Source: UBA822 sp965249775
GTDB lineage: Bacteria; Gemmatimonadota; Gemmatimonadetes; Longimicrobiales; Gaopeijiaceae
DNA: 64,000 bases
NCBI GenBank assembly: GCA_965249775.1
Contig: OZ252253.1
Location: forward strand, 744,001-808,000
Reading direction: 5' to 3'
Shown: positions 16,822 to 25,125 of the stretch, in pieces
Layout of the letters: the number at the start of each line of letters is the position of its first letter
How positions within the stretch are numbered: position 1 is the stretch's first letter
The notes under the pieces: model-generated
The model's input: only the letters and a program-made list of their open reading frames with translations
Databases searched by the model: none
What the model was told of the DNA's origin: nothing
Made by a program: the position numbers and the translations under genes

Positions 16822-17987
16822 GGTCCGGCCCAATCCGACGTCGAGCGCGACTCGCCGGTGAGTACCGATGAGATGATGTCCACGATTCGCTCCCCTGCCC
16901 CGCCATCACCATAGGGATTGTAAAAGGACTCCGGTCGGCCTCTGTCCTTACCCGTCGAGAGGATGCGCCTTCCCTCCTCGAGGATTATCTCCGAATCGGT
17001 TCCAACCAGAATCGCGACGCCAGCTTCGACACCCTCGGGCCGCTCCGTGACCCCCCTCAGTACCAGGACCGGCGTACCGAACGTCGGCGCCTCTTCCTGG
17101 ATTCCACCGGAGTCCGTCAAGATCAGATGCGCGCCCTGCAATGCCAAGACCAGATCCCGATATCCGAGCGGCTCGACCAGATGGATCCGGGGATGGTCGC
17201 TGAGCAATTCCTGCGCCGGCCCGACAACGTTGGGATTCGGGTGGACCGGATAAAGAAGACGGACGTCCTCGTGCTCGTCGACCAGCGTCCGGACCGCACG
17301 GAAGACGTCCCTGAGGGGCTCACCGAAGGATTCCCTCCGATGCGCCGTCAGCAGAACGAGCCGGCTCTCTCCTTCCATGATCGACTTCAAGTGCGGCGCC
17401 TCCACCTCCCCTTCCATGGATTCAACCCGCATCAGGGAATCAACGACCGTGTTCCCGGTGACGTAGACCCGTGAAGGCTCGACTCCCTCGGCCAAGAGAT
17501 TGTTGCGAGCTGCCGCAGTCGGGGCAAAGTGTAGATCGGTCAGGACACCCGTGAGACGCCTGAACATTTCCTCCGGAAACGGCGCCCACTTGTCACCGGA
17601 ACGGAGTCCAGCCTCGACGTGCCCCACTCGGGTCTTCTCGAAGAAAGCCACGAGGGACGAAAAAAACACGGTCGCCGTGTCTCCCTGTGCGAGAAGTAGG
17701 TCCGGCCTGTACACCCGGACAACGTCGCCAAGCCCCTTAATGCACTCCTGAGCGACGTCATAGAGGCTTTGTCCCTCGCGCATGATCCCCAGATCGTAGT
17801 CGGGGTGTAGATCGAGCAAATCGAGAATCTGGTCCACGAGGCTTTCGTGCTGACCGGTAAGGACCAACCGGCTCTCCAAACCAGGGCACTGCTTCAGCGC
17901 CGCCACCACTGGTGCCATTTTGATGGCTTCGGGCCGCGTTCCGACCACCACCAGGATCCGCGGTGGAGAGTTTTCGGGAGTCCTCAA
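16818..17987 (-). CDS. wecB: UDP-N-acetylglucosamine 2-epimerase, non-hydrolysing (WecB)
   Basis: The 389-aa enzyme interconverts UDP-GlcNAc and UDP-ManNAc. Motifs are VVGTRPEAIKMAPV, LVLTGQHESLVDQ, AQGDTATVFFSSL, HVEAGLRSGD with PEEMFRRL, LLTAHRRESFGEP and LTDSGGIQEEAPTFGTPVLVLR. TTG at 17987 overlaps the upstream GT2 stop (TTGA) and gives the usual length; the longer frame to 18254 lies inside that gene in another reading frame and has no family similarity. No wecC is present, so ManNAc may be used directly or oxidised by enzymes elsewhere. Its stop begins the mini-ORF staircase. Confidence 0.92.
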   Translation of the reverse strand: MRTPENSPPRILVVVGTRPEAIKMAPVVAALKQCPGLESRLVLTGQHESLVDQILDLLDLHPDYDLGIMREGQSLYDVAQECIKGLGDVVRVYRPDLLLAQGDTATVFFSSLVAFFEKTRVGHVEAGLRSGDKWAPFPEEMFRRLTGVLTDLHFAPTAAARNNLLAEGVEPSRVYVTGNTVVDSLMRVESMEGEVEAPHLKSIMEGESRLVLLTAHRRESFGEPLRDVFRAVRTLVDEHEDVRLLYPVHPNPNVVGPAQELLSDHPRIHLVEPLGYRDLVLALQGAHLILTDSGGIQEEAPTFGTPVLVLRGVTERPEGVEAGVAILVGTDSEIILEEGRRILSTGKDRGRPESFYNPYGDGGAGERIVDIISSVLTGESRSTSDWAGP

Positions 17988-18979
17988 CGATCCCCGCGCT
18001 TGAGGGAGTCCACCTCTTCTCTCAATTGAGCGATCATCTCCGCGATCAAGCCGAATCCGAAGAGTAGGAAACCGACGGTCTCCAGAAGAATGACCAGATA
18101 TAGAAGCGGCCTGAGATAGGAAACCGGGCCGAGGTCCATCCCGAAGCGAAGGACGAACGCCACTACACCCACGACGATCCCCAGCGCGATGAGCGTCATG
18201 CCACTGAACCCGAAGAGGATCAGCGGCTTCCGGGAAAACAGGAGTAGGAACCACACCGATATCAAGTCGACGATGCCGATACCGATTCGAAACAGTCCGG
18301 TGTATTTCGACTTACCTGCCCTGCGGGGATGAAGCTCGATGTCGATCTCACCCACCGAATAGCCGCGTGCATGCGCTAGAACGACAAAGAACCTGTGCCA
18401 GTCGTGCCTCAGGGACAACTCATCGAGAATGTCCCTTCGAAACGCCTTCATCGAGTTCAGGTCCGAAACGGGTACCCGGAAAATGCGACGGCTCAGCGCA
18501 TTGTAGAACGATGACACCACCCGCTTGTCATAGAACCCGATTTTTCGGCCCGTTACGATATCCAGTCCATCCTGGAGTCTCTCGAGAAACCGTGGAATCT
18601 GGTCGGGCAAGTGCTGGAGATCCGCGTCGAACAGAACGAGATAGGTCCGCTCGGTGGACCGGGACGCGGTCATCATCGCCTCCGTCTTGCCGAGATTCGT
18701 CGGATGGCGCACGACCTTCAAGAGAGGCCAGCCACTGGCTTGTTTCTCTACCAGCTCGGCGGTTCCATCGGTAGAGCCATCATCCACGAACAGGACTTCG
18801 CCACCAAGTTCGTAGCGTTCGAACGTGTCGCGGAGCTCGGAGATCAACGCCGGGACGACGGGAGCCTCGTTGAACGCAGGGATGACGACCGCAAAGTCAC
18901 GGCGAGCCTCGGCGGTCAGGCGTGCAGCAGCGTCGCGCGCCAGAGCTGACTCCGCTGGACGCTGCAACGTTGGGTCCAC
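17984..18979 (-). CDS. Membrane-anchored GT2 glycosyltransferase (polyprenol-phosphate type, GtrB/ArnC-like)
   Basis: A 331-aa protein with a cytoplasmic GT-A domain (about 28-240): VVIPAFNEAPVVP, VLFVDDGSTDGTAEL, HPTNLGKTEAMM, LFDADLQHLPDQIP (the DxD) and the GRKIGFYDKRVVSSFYN loop. Two C-terminal transmembrane helices follow (about 245-310) and then a short tail. This architecture loads a sugar on undecaprenyl phosphate. Its GTG start overlaps rpoN's TAG stop (TAGTG), linking the glycan genes to the rpoN-Lpt operon. Donor unknown. Confidence 0.88.
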   Translation of the reverse strand: MDPTLQRPAESALARDAAARLTAEARRDFAVVIPAFNEAPVVPALISELRDTFERYELGGEVLFVDDGSTDGTAELVEKQASGWPLLKVVRHPTNLGKTEAMMTASRSTERTYLVLFDADLQHLPDQIPRFLERLQDGLDIVTGRKIGFYDKRVVSSFYNALSRRIFRVPVSDLNSMKAFRRDILDELSLRHDWHRFFVVLAHARGYSVGEIDIELHPRRAGKSKYTGLFRIGIGIVDLISVWFLLLFSRKPLILFGFSGMTLIALGIVVGVVAFVLRFGMDLGPVSYLRPLLYLVILLETVGFLLFGFGLIAEMIAQLREEVDSLKRGDR

Positions 18980-20487
18980 TAGACTCGCTTTCGCATACGT
19001 GCGGGAAGAACGCCGAGCTGATCCCGGTATTTCGCCACCGTCCTTCGCGCAATCTTGACGCCATCCGTCTTCAGGAGTTCAACGATCTTCTGGTCCGTGA
19101 GAGGCTTATGGACGTCTTCTTCTTCGACCAGCTTCTGGATCTTGTCCCTGACACCCCTCGCCGAGATGTCTATGCCGCTGGTCGTCGCCAAACCGCTTGA
19201 AAAGAAGTACTTCAGCGGGAAGACCCCGCGCGGAGTCTGTACGAACTTCTCGTTTGTGACCCTCGACACGGTGGACTCATGCATCTCGATGTGGTCGGCG
19301 ACCTCGCGGAGTGTCAGCGGCCTCAAATGCTGGACGCCATGCTCGAAGAAGGCACGTTGGCGGTCGACGATGAACGCCATGACCTTCAACATTGTCTGGC
19401 GCCGCTGCTCGATGGCTTGAATGATCCAGTTCGCCGAGTTGAGCTTTCTCGAGACGAACTCCTTGTTTTCGCCCTTGAACAGCGACTTGTTCTGCGCCAG
19501 GCTCTGGTAGGACCGCGCAATCCGTAGCCGTGGGAGGCTCGTGTCGTTGACGAAGACCATGTACTCGTCGTCGATCTTATCGACGATGAGGTCAGGCACG
19601 ATGTACCGCTCGGGGTCGGGTGAGTACTTCATGCCGGGCTTCGGATCGAGCTTGGCGATTTCGTCGGCTACACCCTGTACGTCGAGCGGCTTGACGTTCA
19701 TCTCTCTCGCCACATCGGCCCAGCGGTGGTTGACGAGATCGTCGAAGAATCTCTCCGCGATCTCGTAGGTTAGCGAATCACCCATCTCTAGCAGCCTCAG
19801 TTGGATCAGGATGGACTCGCGGAGATCTCGGGCGGCTACGCCCGGCGGATCGAAGGTCTGGACCCGCTGCAGCATCGCCTCCGCCTCGGACAGGTCGTAG
19901 GGTTTGAAGAGCTCATCCAACTCCGCCTGAGCTTGGTCTTTGGCCCCGTCGGTATCCTCCAGCCCGTCGACCTCCTCCTGTGCGATGGGACGCACGTCGT
20001 CCAACCAGGCATTCACCCCGGTCACGACGTCTTCGAGTTCGCACGTCAACGTACCGACGTCGTTTACGTTTCCTATGACCTCTTCCCCAAGGCACAACTC
20101 ACGTTCCGTGAGGTCAAACATCCGGAGTTGGCCGAGAAGGTGATCCCTGAGATCAGTCGTCTCGACCGGTGCGCGTTGATAGAGCTCCATCGGCTCGTAC
20201 TGCTCGCGCCGCCCACCCACGTCGAAGCCATCGAGTAGGACCCCTTCCCAGTCGATCTCGTCTTCGGGGGGATCGTCCTTACCCTCTTCCGCGAGCTCTA
20301 CGTCTTCCTCGACATCTGCCTCGGTCATCTCGAGGAAGGGATTCTCCTCCATCTCCCCCTTGAGATGCTGCTGAAGGTCGAGAAGGGGCATATAGAGCAA
20401 CTCCATCGCATGATACAAGCGTGGGTTGATCTTCATCTCCTGGCGGAGATGTTGGCTCTGGTAGAGCTTAGTGCTGAATCCGCTCAT
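18979..20487 (-). CDS. rpoN: RNA polymerase sigma-54 factor
   Basis: A 502-aa sigma-54. Region I is Gln/Leu-rich (LYQSQHLRQEMKINPRLYHAM and the EENPFLE block), followed by an acidic region II, the core-binding and HTH domains, and the C-terminal RpoN box ARRTVAKYRDQLGVLPARM that reads the -24 element. The start ATG at 20487 gives the canonical MSGFSTKL opening; an in-frame TTG at 20547 directly after lptB would add 20 residues. No bEBP activator is encoded in this window. Its place behind lptB is a common arrangement in proteobacteria as well. Confidence 0.95.
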   Translation of the reverse strand: MSGFSTKLYQSQHLRQEMKINPRLYHAMELLYMPLLDLQQHLKGEMEENPFLEMTEADVEEDVELAEEGKDDPPEDEIDWEGVLLDGFDVGGRREQYEPMELYQRAPVETTDLRDHLLGQLRMFDLTERELCLGEEVIGNVNDVGTLTCELEDVVTGVNAWLDDVRPIAQEEVDGLEDTDGAKDQAQAELDELFKPYDLSEAEAMLQRVQTFDPPGVAARDLRESILIQLRLLEMGDSLTYEIAERFFDDLVNHRWADVAREMNVKPLDVQGVADEIAKLDPKPGMKYSPDPERYIVPDLIVDKIDDEYMVFVNDTSLPRLRIARSYQSLAQNKSLFKGENKEFVSRKLNSANWIIQAIEQRRQTMLKVMAFIVDRQRAFFEHGVQHLRPLTLREVADHIEMHESTVSRVTNEKFVQTPRGVFPLKYFFSSGLATTSGIDISARGVRDKIQKLVEEEDVHKPLTDQKIVELLKTDGVKIARRTVAKYRDQLGVLPARMRKRV

Positions 20488-20547
20488 AAAATCGTCAGAT
20501 GCCCTGAATTCCCGTATGCTGGTTCTCAACGCCCAATGCCGCCCCAA

Positions 20548-21402
20548 CTACGCCGCCCCTCCACCCCGAGGCCTCTCGAACCGGCCCCTCATCCGCTCGG
20601 TCAGCGAGGGCCCCAAATAGATCTTGGCTACCTCGTCATCCCACACCAGCTCGGAAACGGTGCCGCTGATGCGAATCTGACCCTCATACATAATGTATGC
20701 CCGATCGACGATCTCCAGGGTTTGTTCAACATTGTGGTCCGAAATGATGATGCCGATTCCCCGGTCCTTGAGGGAGGCTACGATGTCCTGGATGTCGTGA
20801 ACCGCAATCGGGTCGATGCCAGCGAACGGCTCGTCCAGAAGCATGAATTTCGGTCGCTGCACCAGGGCTCGCGTGATCTCGAGACGTCTACGCTCCCCCC
20901 CCGAAAGCGAGTAAGCCTTGTTCCGTCGAAGGTGGGCGAGTCCGAGCTCCTCCAGCAGCTCCTCGAGTCGAGCCGATTCCTCCTCTTTGGGCAAGCGCAG
21001 GGTCTCCAGGATCGCCTTCACATTTTGTTCGACTGTGAGCTTCCGAAAGACGGACGGCTCCTGAGCCAAATATCCGACGCCCTGGCGAGCTCGACGATAC
21101 ATCGGAACGTCTGTCAGATTGTCTTCGTCGAGGAACACTTGTCCGCGGTCAGGCGGAATCAACCCGACCATCATGTAAAAAGTGGTGGTTTTCCCTGCTC
21201 CGTTCGGCCCCAACAAGCCGACGATCTCGCCCTGAGTGACGGAGATGGCGATATCGTCCACGACTCGCCGTTTTTGATAGATCTTCAATAGGCCCTCACC
21301 GCGGAGCCGGGCGGGCATCGCGAGGTCCGTGCCGGACGCGGAGGGTGACGATAGCCCCTCGTCACTCTCCTCGTGCCCAGGTCCCGGAACGAGGTCGGTC
21401 AA
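20548..21402 (-). CDS. lptB: LPS export ABC transporter ATP-binding protein LptB
   Basis: A 284-aa ATPase that powers LPS extraction from the inner membrane with LptFG (not in this window). Walker A GPNGAGKTT, Q-loop YLAQEPSVF, signature LSGGERRR, Walker B FMLLDEPFAGIDP and H-loop ISDHNVEQ are all intact. An N-terminal extension of about 30 residues (Ser/Glu/Pro-rich) exceeds typical LptB. A downstream start such as ATG at residue 29 is possible. The ATG overlaps the lptA-like stop as ATGA. Confidence 0.95.
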   Translation of the reverse strand: MTDLVPGPGHEESDEGLSSPSASGTDLAMPARLRGEGLLKIYQKRRVVDDIAISVTQGEIVGLLGPNGAGKTTTFYMMVGLIPPDRGQVFLDEDNLTDVPMYRRARQGVGYLAQEPSVFRKLTVEQNVKAILETLRLPKEEESARLEELLEELGLAHLRRNKAYSLSGGERRRLEITRALVQRPKFMLLDEPFAGIDPIAVHDIQDIVASLKDRGIGIIISDHNVEQTLEIVDRAYIMYEGQIRISGTVSELVWDDEVAKIYLGPSLTERMRGRFERPRGGGAA

Positions 21403-23045
21403 CGCGCACCTCCGTTCCCACCCGGTGGCCCGTTAGCCGCTGCCGGCGGCTGGTCATCCGCCGCGGGCGGTGGTGGCGTCACCCCCGGCTCCCGGGCGGC
21501 GGGCGGAGGAGCCGATCGACTGTTCGGCTGCAGGCGGGCCCCGGTAGGGTTTTCGACCTCGTATCGATCGATCTCGCCATCCTTCATGAAGAGACGCACC
21601 TCATCGCCGACGACGTAGTGGAGCACGAGCGCCGGAGGCTCTGCCGCACCCCCCGCTGCACCCCCAGCTGCGTCCCCCGCTGCGGCCGAATCCGGGGCCT
21701 CGCGGAAAAACGTACGCGCCTGACCGCGGGCAATGAGCAGGTCGAGTTGCAGCTCCGTAGGCTCCGCGACCTCCCCCTCACGTAGGCCCGGGTCGCCGGC
21801 GTCTGCCGAAACCGATACGCCCGGCTCATCAGGATCCGACGAAGCCGGTGGACCAGGGCCACCGGAATCCGTCGGCACCGATATGAAGGTGGCGATGATC
21901 GTGTCCCCCTCGATCCAGTCGTCCCGGATCAACTCATCGGTGGTGTCCGTGTTCAGTGAATCTCTCGCTGTGGATACGCCGCGAGCGACCCCCGCCGCGA
22001 ATACCCGCTCCAACCCGCCTCCGGGTACATGAGCCTCGATAGAGTCACCCGTCAGGAGAAAATCCTCGGCCAACGCCCGAGGCTGCTCCTGATTAACCGA
22101 GGCGAACCTATCGTCTCCCCCGATCTCGGGGGTTGGAACTTCCTCGTCAGCCCGTCGAACTGCGAATACGCGCTCCACCTCCTCGTCCTCGAAGAGAAGG
22201 CGAATCACTGGTCCCCACATATCCACATCATCCGCCAACAAACGGGCCCGGCCTCGTGCCTCAATTTCGTCCATCTGGTCGTCGGGCAGATTCATCGTGA
22301 TCGTGTCTCCTCGCACGTCCAACGTGTCCCCCGACACCGTGTCCTGAGAAAGGATGCGAGCGTTATCGAAGAGCGTCAGCCAACCGATGTCCTGTTGGAA
22401 TTCCAAGGAGTCGCCGTAGGATTGCATGGTTTCTTGAGTGATCTCCACCCGCCCCCGCGCCTGGAACAGGCGATCTCCGAGCAGATGGATCAGATCCGCA
22501 TCGACCTCGTAGGGCATCTTGTCTTCCGAGCTCTCGGCTGGAGAGTCTGCGGGGGAGAGGGCCGTCGAGTCTGGCGTCGCCTTGGAGACGAGGCTCGCGT
22601 GAGGCCGACCACCGCGCACCGTCACGTCGTCCTCGGGACGATCGTCGTCTTCCTGGAGAAGGATGAGATCCTCACCGGTCACCCAAGACCCGTCTTCGAT
22701 GTTCAAGAGCCGGACAGATCCCTGAGCTTGGAGACGGCCCACATTCTCGAAGTATTGGGCCCGGTCGGCGTGCAGCTCCTGTCGGTCGTCCCGGAATACC
22801 ACACTGCCGAAGAGCTGGGAGAAGGACGTGGCCTCGAAGTGGACGGAACTGTCCGCTTGCATGGTGGTCCCGTCGTCGCACTCGATTCGCGGGACGGAGA
22901 TATAGCTCACGCGCTCATCAATCGTCCCCCGCATTACGAGCCCACGTGAACTCGTGAGGTCACATATCCGCTGCCCGGCTAGCTCCGTCACCGCGAAAAG
23001 AAGGGCGAGGCCCACCAGAGGGACGCAAAGGGCCCGGATGGACAT
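21399..23045 (-). CDS. lptA: Large OstA/LptA-like periplasmic LPS transport protein
   Basis: The 548-aa protein starts with a signal peptide (LCVPLVGLALLFAVTELAGQ), followed by OstA-type beta-jellyroll strands: GTIDERVSYISVPRIECDDG, HADRAQYFENVGRLQAQGSVRL, then a second set around DADLIHLLGDRLFQARGRVEI and TLDVRGDTITMNL. Known LptA proteins are under 200 aa. This one is nearly three times longer, with an Asp/Pro/Gly/Ala-rich linker and C-terminal tail. Probably bridges LPS across the periplasm between LptC and the outer membrane. 12-bp repeats encode an Ala/Gly-rich run near 21640-21690. Confidence 0.8.
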   Translation of the reverse strand: MSIRALCVPLVGLALLFAVTELAGQRICDLTSSRGLVMRGTIDERVSYISVPRIECDDGTTMQADSSVHFEATSFSQLFGSVVFRDDRQELHADRAQYFENVGRLQAQGSVRLLNIEDGSWVTGEDLILLQEDDDRPEDDVTVRGGRPHASLVSKATPDSTALSPADSPAESSEDKMPYEVDADLIHLLGDRLFQARGRVEITQETMQSYGDSLEFQQDIGWLTLFDNARILSQDTVSGDTLDVRGDTITMNLPDDQMDEIEARGRARLLADDVDMWGPVIRLLFEDEEVERVFAVRRADEEVPTPEIGGDDRFASVNQEQPRALAEDFLLTGDSIEAHVPGGGLERVFAAGVARGVSTARDSLNTDTTDELIRDDWIEGDTIIATFISVPTDSGGPGPPASSDPDEPGVSVSADAGDPGLREGEVAEPTELQLDLLIARGQARTFFREAPDSAAAGDAAGGAAGGAAEPPALVLHYVVGDEVRLFMKDGEIDRYEVENPTGARLQPNSRSAPPPAAREPGVTPPPPAADDQPPAAANGPPGGNGGAR

Positions 23046-23599
23046 CAGAAGCGGACCGCTCCTCCGCGCGTCCGAGCGTTGCGAATGTCGACGTCTTCGA
23101 AGTTCAGATCCGAGGTGAAGCTCGTGCCCAAAATAATGCTATCTCCATCGTACATCACCGTGGCGGAGTCGCTCCGAATCTCGTCGTCGTCGGGCATGTA
23201 GGTCAGCTCAGAGCTCTCGATCCTCCGGCCATCCGCTTGGATCAGGAGGACCGCGTTCCCTTGGGCGAACAATTCGTTCGTACTCGTATCCAACCGGCCC
23301 CGGTCGGAGGTCACAAGAGCCTTCTCGGTACCGAGTTCCTCGTGGTACGCCGTCAACCTCACGTTCCCACGAAGAAGGACGACCGTGGAGTCTTGAAAGA
23401 CCAGAGCCGTGTCGGCCTCCACGACGGCCTCCCGGATCCCCCGGCGCGTCAGGTAATCCGTGAGTCCGAAGATGATATAGTCGGCCTCAATGGCCTCCAA
23501 GTCGGGGTCGACGACCATCCTCGGGGAGCTATCTGTGCACGCCGCCAGCAAGAGTCCGGCGGCAAGCACCTGCACACTCAATATCCTACTGGTATACAC
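23045..23599 (-). CDS. lptC: LptC-like LPS export protein (predicted lipoprotein)
   Basis: The 184-aa protein has a lipobox (LAAGLLLAAC) and an LptC-type beta-jellyroll: DYIIFGLTDYLTRRGIREAVVEADTA, VVLLRGNVRLTAYHEELGTEKALVTSDRGRLD, then ELTYMPDDDEIRSDSATVMYDGDSIILGTSF. It links LptBFG to the LptA bridge. GTG at 23599 has AGGGG 8 nt upstream and yields a normal lipoprotein signal; a longer ATG at 23689 would add 30 polar residues and is the alternative. E. coli LptC is anchored by a helix rather than lipid. Its stop shares one nt with the lptA-like ATG. Confidence 0.82.
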   Translation of the reverse strand: MYTSRILSVQVLAAGLLLAACTDSSPRMVVDPDLEAIEADYIIFGLTDYLTRRGIREAVVEADTALVFQDSTVVLLRGNVRLTAYHEELGTEKALVTSDRGRLDTSTNELFAQGNAVLLIQADGRRIESSELTYMPDDDEIRSDSATVMYDGDSIILGTSFTSDLNFEDVDIRNARTRGGAVRF

Positions 23600-23734
23600 T
23601 ATAGAGCCCCTGACCTCATCAGTTCGCGTAGATGTACGGCCAAGCTTGGGATACCACTTCTCGACTGTCACCTCTTGTACCCGAAACATGAGTTTTCGTC
23701 ACAACCGTCGTCCCTCCGCAATCCATCCAACGCG

Positions 23735-24304
23735 TCACTCCTGGGATCGGGCGTCACAGTACTCGCGGACCAACCTGTCCCACTCTCCGCGTGCAGTCAG
23801 AAGCGCATGAGCGAATTCCCTGACGGCACCCCGTCCCCCGGGGGTCTCAGTGGTCCAGCGAGACACCGCATGGACCTCCGCGACGGCGTTCGGAACGGCG
23901 ACCGGGAGAGCGACGCGCTCGAGGACGGGAAGATCCGCAAGATCATCCCCTAGCATGGCTGCCTCCTCCCACCCGATACCGCGGTCGTCCAGCAGCTTCT
24001 GTACGACCGGTAATTTCTTCGCCCCGGGGTCTTGGTGGCACTCGTCGATCCCCAGCTCTTCTGCGCGCCGTGCCGTGGCCTCCGAGACACGTCCCGAAAC
24101 GATCGCGACCTCGATGCCCGCCCAACGGAGCATCTTGACCCCCAAACCATCCTGGGTGTCGAAGCGTTTGAGCTCGACCGTGTCTTGGCCGGGCAAGGCG
24201 CCGACGTAGAGGCCACCGTCGGTCAGTACGCCGTCCACGTCCAGAACCACCAGCCGTATACGACCCGCTATTTGGGGATCTATGTCCCCTGACGCACTGG
24301 GCAC
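23735..24304 (-). CDS. kdsC: 3-deoxy-D-manno-octulosonate 8-phosphate phosphatase KdsC
   Basis: A 189-aa HAD-family phosphatase that frees Kdo from Kdo-8-P. Motif I is LDVDGVLTDGGLY, followed by FDTQDGLGVKML, motif II IVSGRVSEA, and the late motif MLGDDLADLPVL. It lacks a cap domain, as KdsC does. It follows kdsA by 3 nt, so the two pathway steps are cotranscribed. The start is GTG at 24304. Confidence 0.92.
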   Translation of the reverse strand: MPSASGDIDPQIAGRIRLVVLDVDGVLTDGGLYVGALPGQDTVELKRFDTQDGLGVKMLRWAGIEVAIVSGRVSEATARRAEELGIDECHQDPGAKKLPVVQKLLDDRGIGWEEAAMLGDDLADLPVLERVALPVAVPNAVAEVHAVSRWTTETPGGRGAVREFAHALLTARGEWDRLVREYCDARSQE

Positions 24305-24307
24305 TGC

Positions 24308-25123
24308 TCAGCCGGTCGAGGCTGCTACACCGATATCGACCTCGGCCAGGGCGGCTCGAATCGCGAGAACTCGCTCCAGGAGCGGTTTCAGCTGGTCCAG
24401 CGGAAGCATGGTACTGCCATCCGACGGCGCGCTCTCAGGATCCGGATGAACCTCGAGGAAGAGGCCGTCACATCCAGCTGCAACGGAGGCAAGCACGAGG
24501 GGCTGTATGAATTCCCGATCGCCCCCACTGGATCCCGAAGCGCGGCCGGGGCGCTGGACGGCGTGGGTCCCGTCGAAGATGACTGGCACCCCACACGTAG
24601 TGCGCATTCGCTGAAATGAACGCATGTCGACGATTTGGTCTCCGTAGCCGAAAAACGTTCCCCGCTCAGTCACCGCCACATCAGCCGCCCCGGCTTCCCG
24701 GACTTTCTCCACGGCGCCAAGCATGTCTTCCGGGGTCATCCACTGGCCCTTCTTGATATTGACGACTCTCCCCGTTCCCCCCGCCGCGCGGAGTAAATCG
24801 GTCTGGCGGCAAAGAAACGCGGGAATCTGAAGAATATCCGCGACTCGGGCCGCATCGGCAGCTTGATCAACTTCGTGAACGTCGGTCAGGATCGGAAGGC
24901 CGGTCTCCTCCTTCACATGCCGCAGTTGCTCGAGCCCCCGATCCAAACCGGGGCCTCGAGGTGAGTCGCCTTTCGACCGGTTCGCCTTGTCAAATGAGGC
25001 TTTGAACGCGACGGGCGTGCCCATCGCAGACGCAAGCCAGGCCAACTGTCGGCCGATCTCTACGTTGAGACCATCATCCTCGAGAACGCAAGGACCGGCG
25101 ATCAACGTGAATCGGTCGAACAT
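24308..25123 (-). CDS. kdsA: 2-dehydro-3-deoxyphosphooctonate aldolase (Kdo-8-P synthase)
   Basis: A 271-aa TIM barrel joining PEP and arabinose-5-phosphate. Motifs are LIAGPCVLE, FKASFDKANRSK, ILTDVHEVDQ, FLCRQTDLL, VNIKKGQW, ERGTFFGYG, IFDGTHAVQ and EVHPDPESAPSDG. The Cys in IAGPC occupies the position that is Cys in metal-dependent KdsA enzymes (A. aeolicus type) and Asn in metal-independent E. coli KdsA. This enzyme is therefore predicted to need a divalent metal. Lies 2 nt after pyrG. Confidence 0.95.
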   Translation of the reverse strand: MFDRFTLIAGPCVLEDDGLNVEIGRQLAWLASAMGTPVAFKASFDKANRSKGDSPRGPGLDRGLEQLRHVKEETGLPILTDVHEVDQAADAARVADILQIPAFLCRQTDLLRAAGGTGRVVNIKKGQWMTPEDMLGAVEKVREAGAADVAVTERGTFFGYGDQIVDMRSFQRMRTTCGVPVIFDGTHAVQRPGRASGSSGGDREFIQPLVLASVAAGCDGLFLEVHPDPESAPSDGSTMLPLDQLKPLLERVLAIRAALAEVDIGVAASTG

Positions 25124-25125
25124 TA

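Larger units (their letters stand above)
16747..16838. repeat. Four-copy 23-bp imperfect tandem repeat between wecB and GT4 gene
   Basis: Units begin at 16747, 16770, 16793 and 16816 on the plus strand with GTTCAT, GTTCAT, GTTCAC and GTTCAT, exactly 23 bp apart. On the coding (minus) strand each unit ends in (A/G)TGAAC. The remaining bases are GC-rich and related but diverged (4-10 mismatches between compared units). The unit nearest wecB contains its TGA stop, and the unit nearest the glycosyltransferase contains its ATG. A period of 23 means every ATG/GTG is in frame with the next unit's TGA, giving a chain of coupled mini-ORFs. Confidence 0.9.

Noticed and set aside
18979..20487. Sigma-54 (-24/-12) promoters driven by the local rpoN
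   Set aside because: An eye search for TGGCAC-N5-TTGC on both strands gave several TGGCAC words but none with a proper -12 element.
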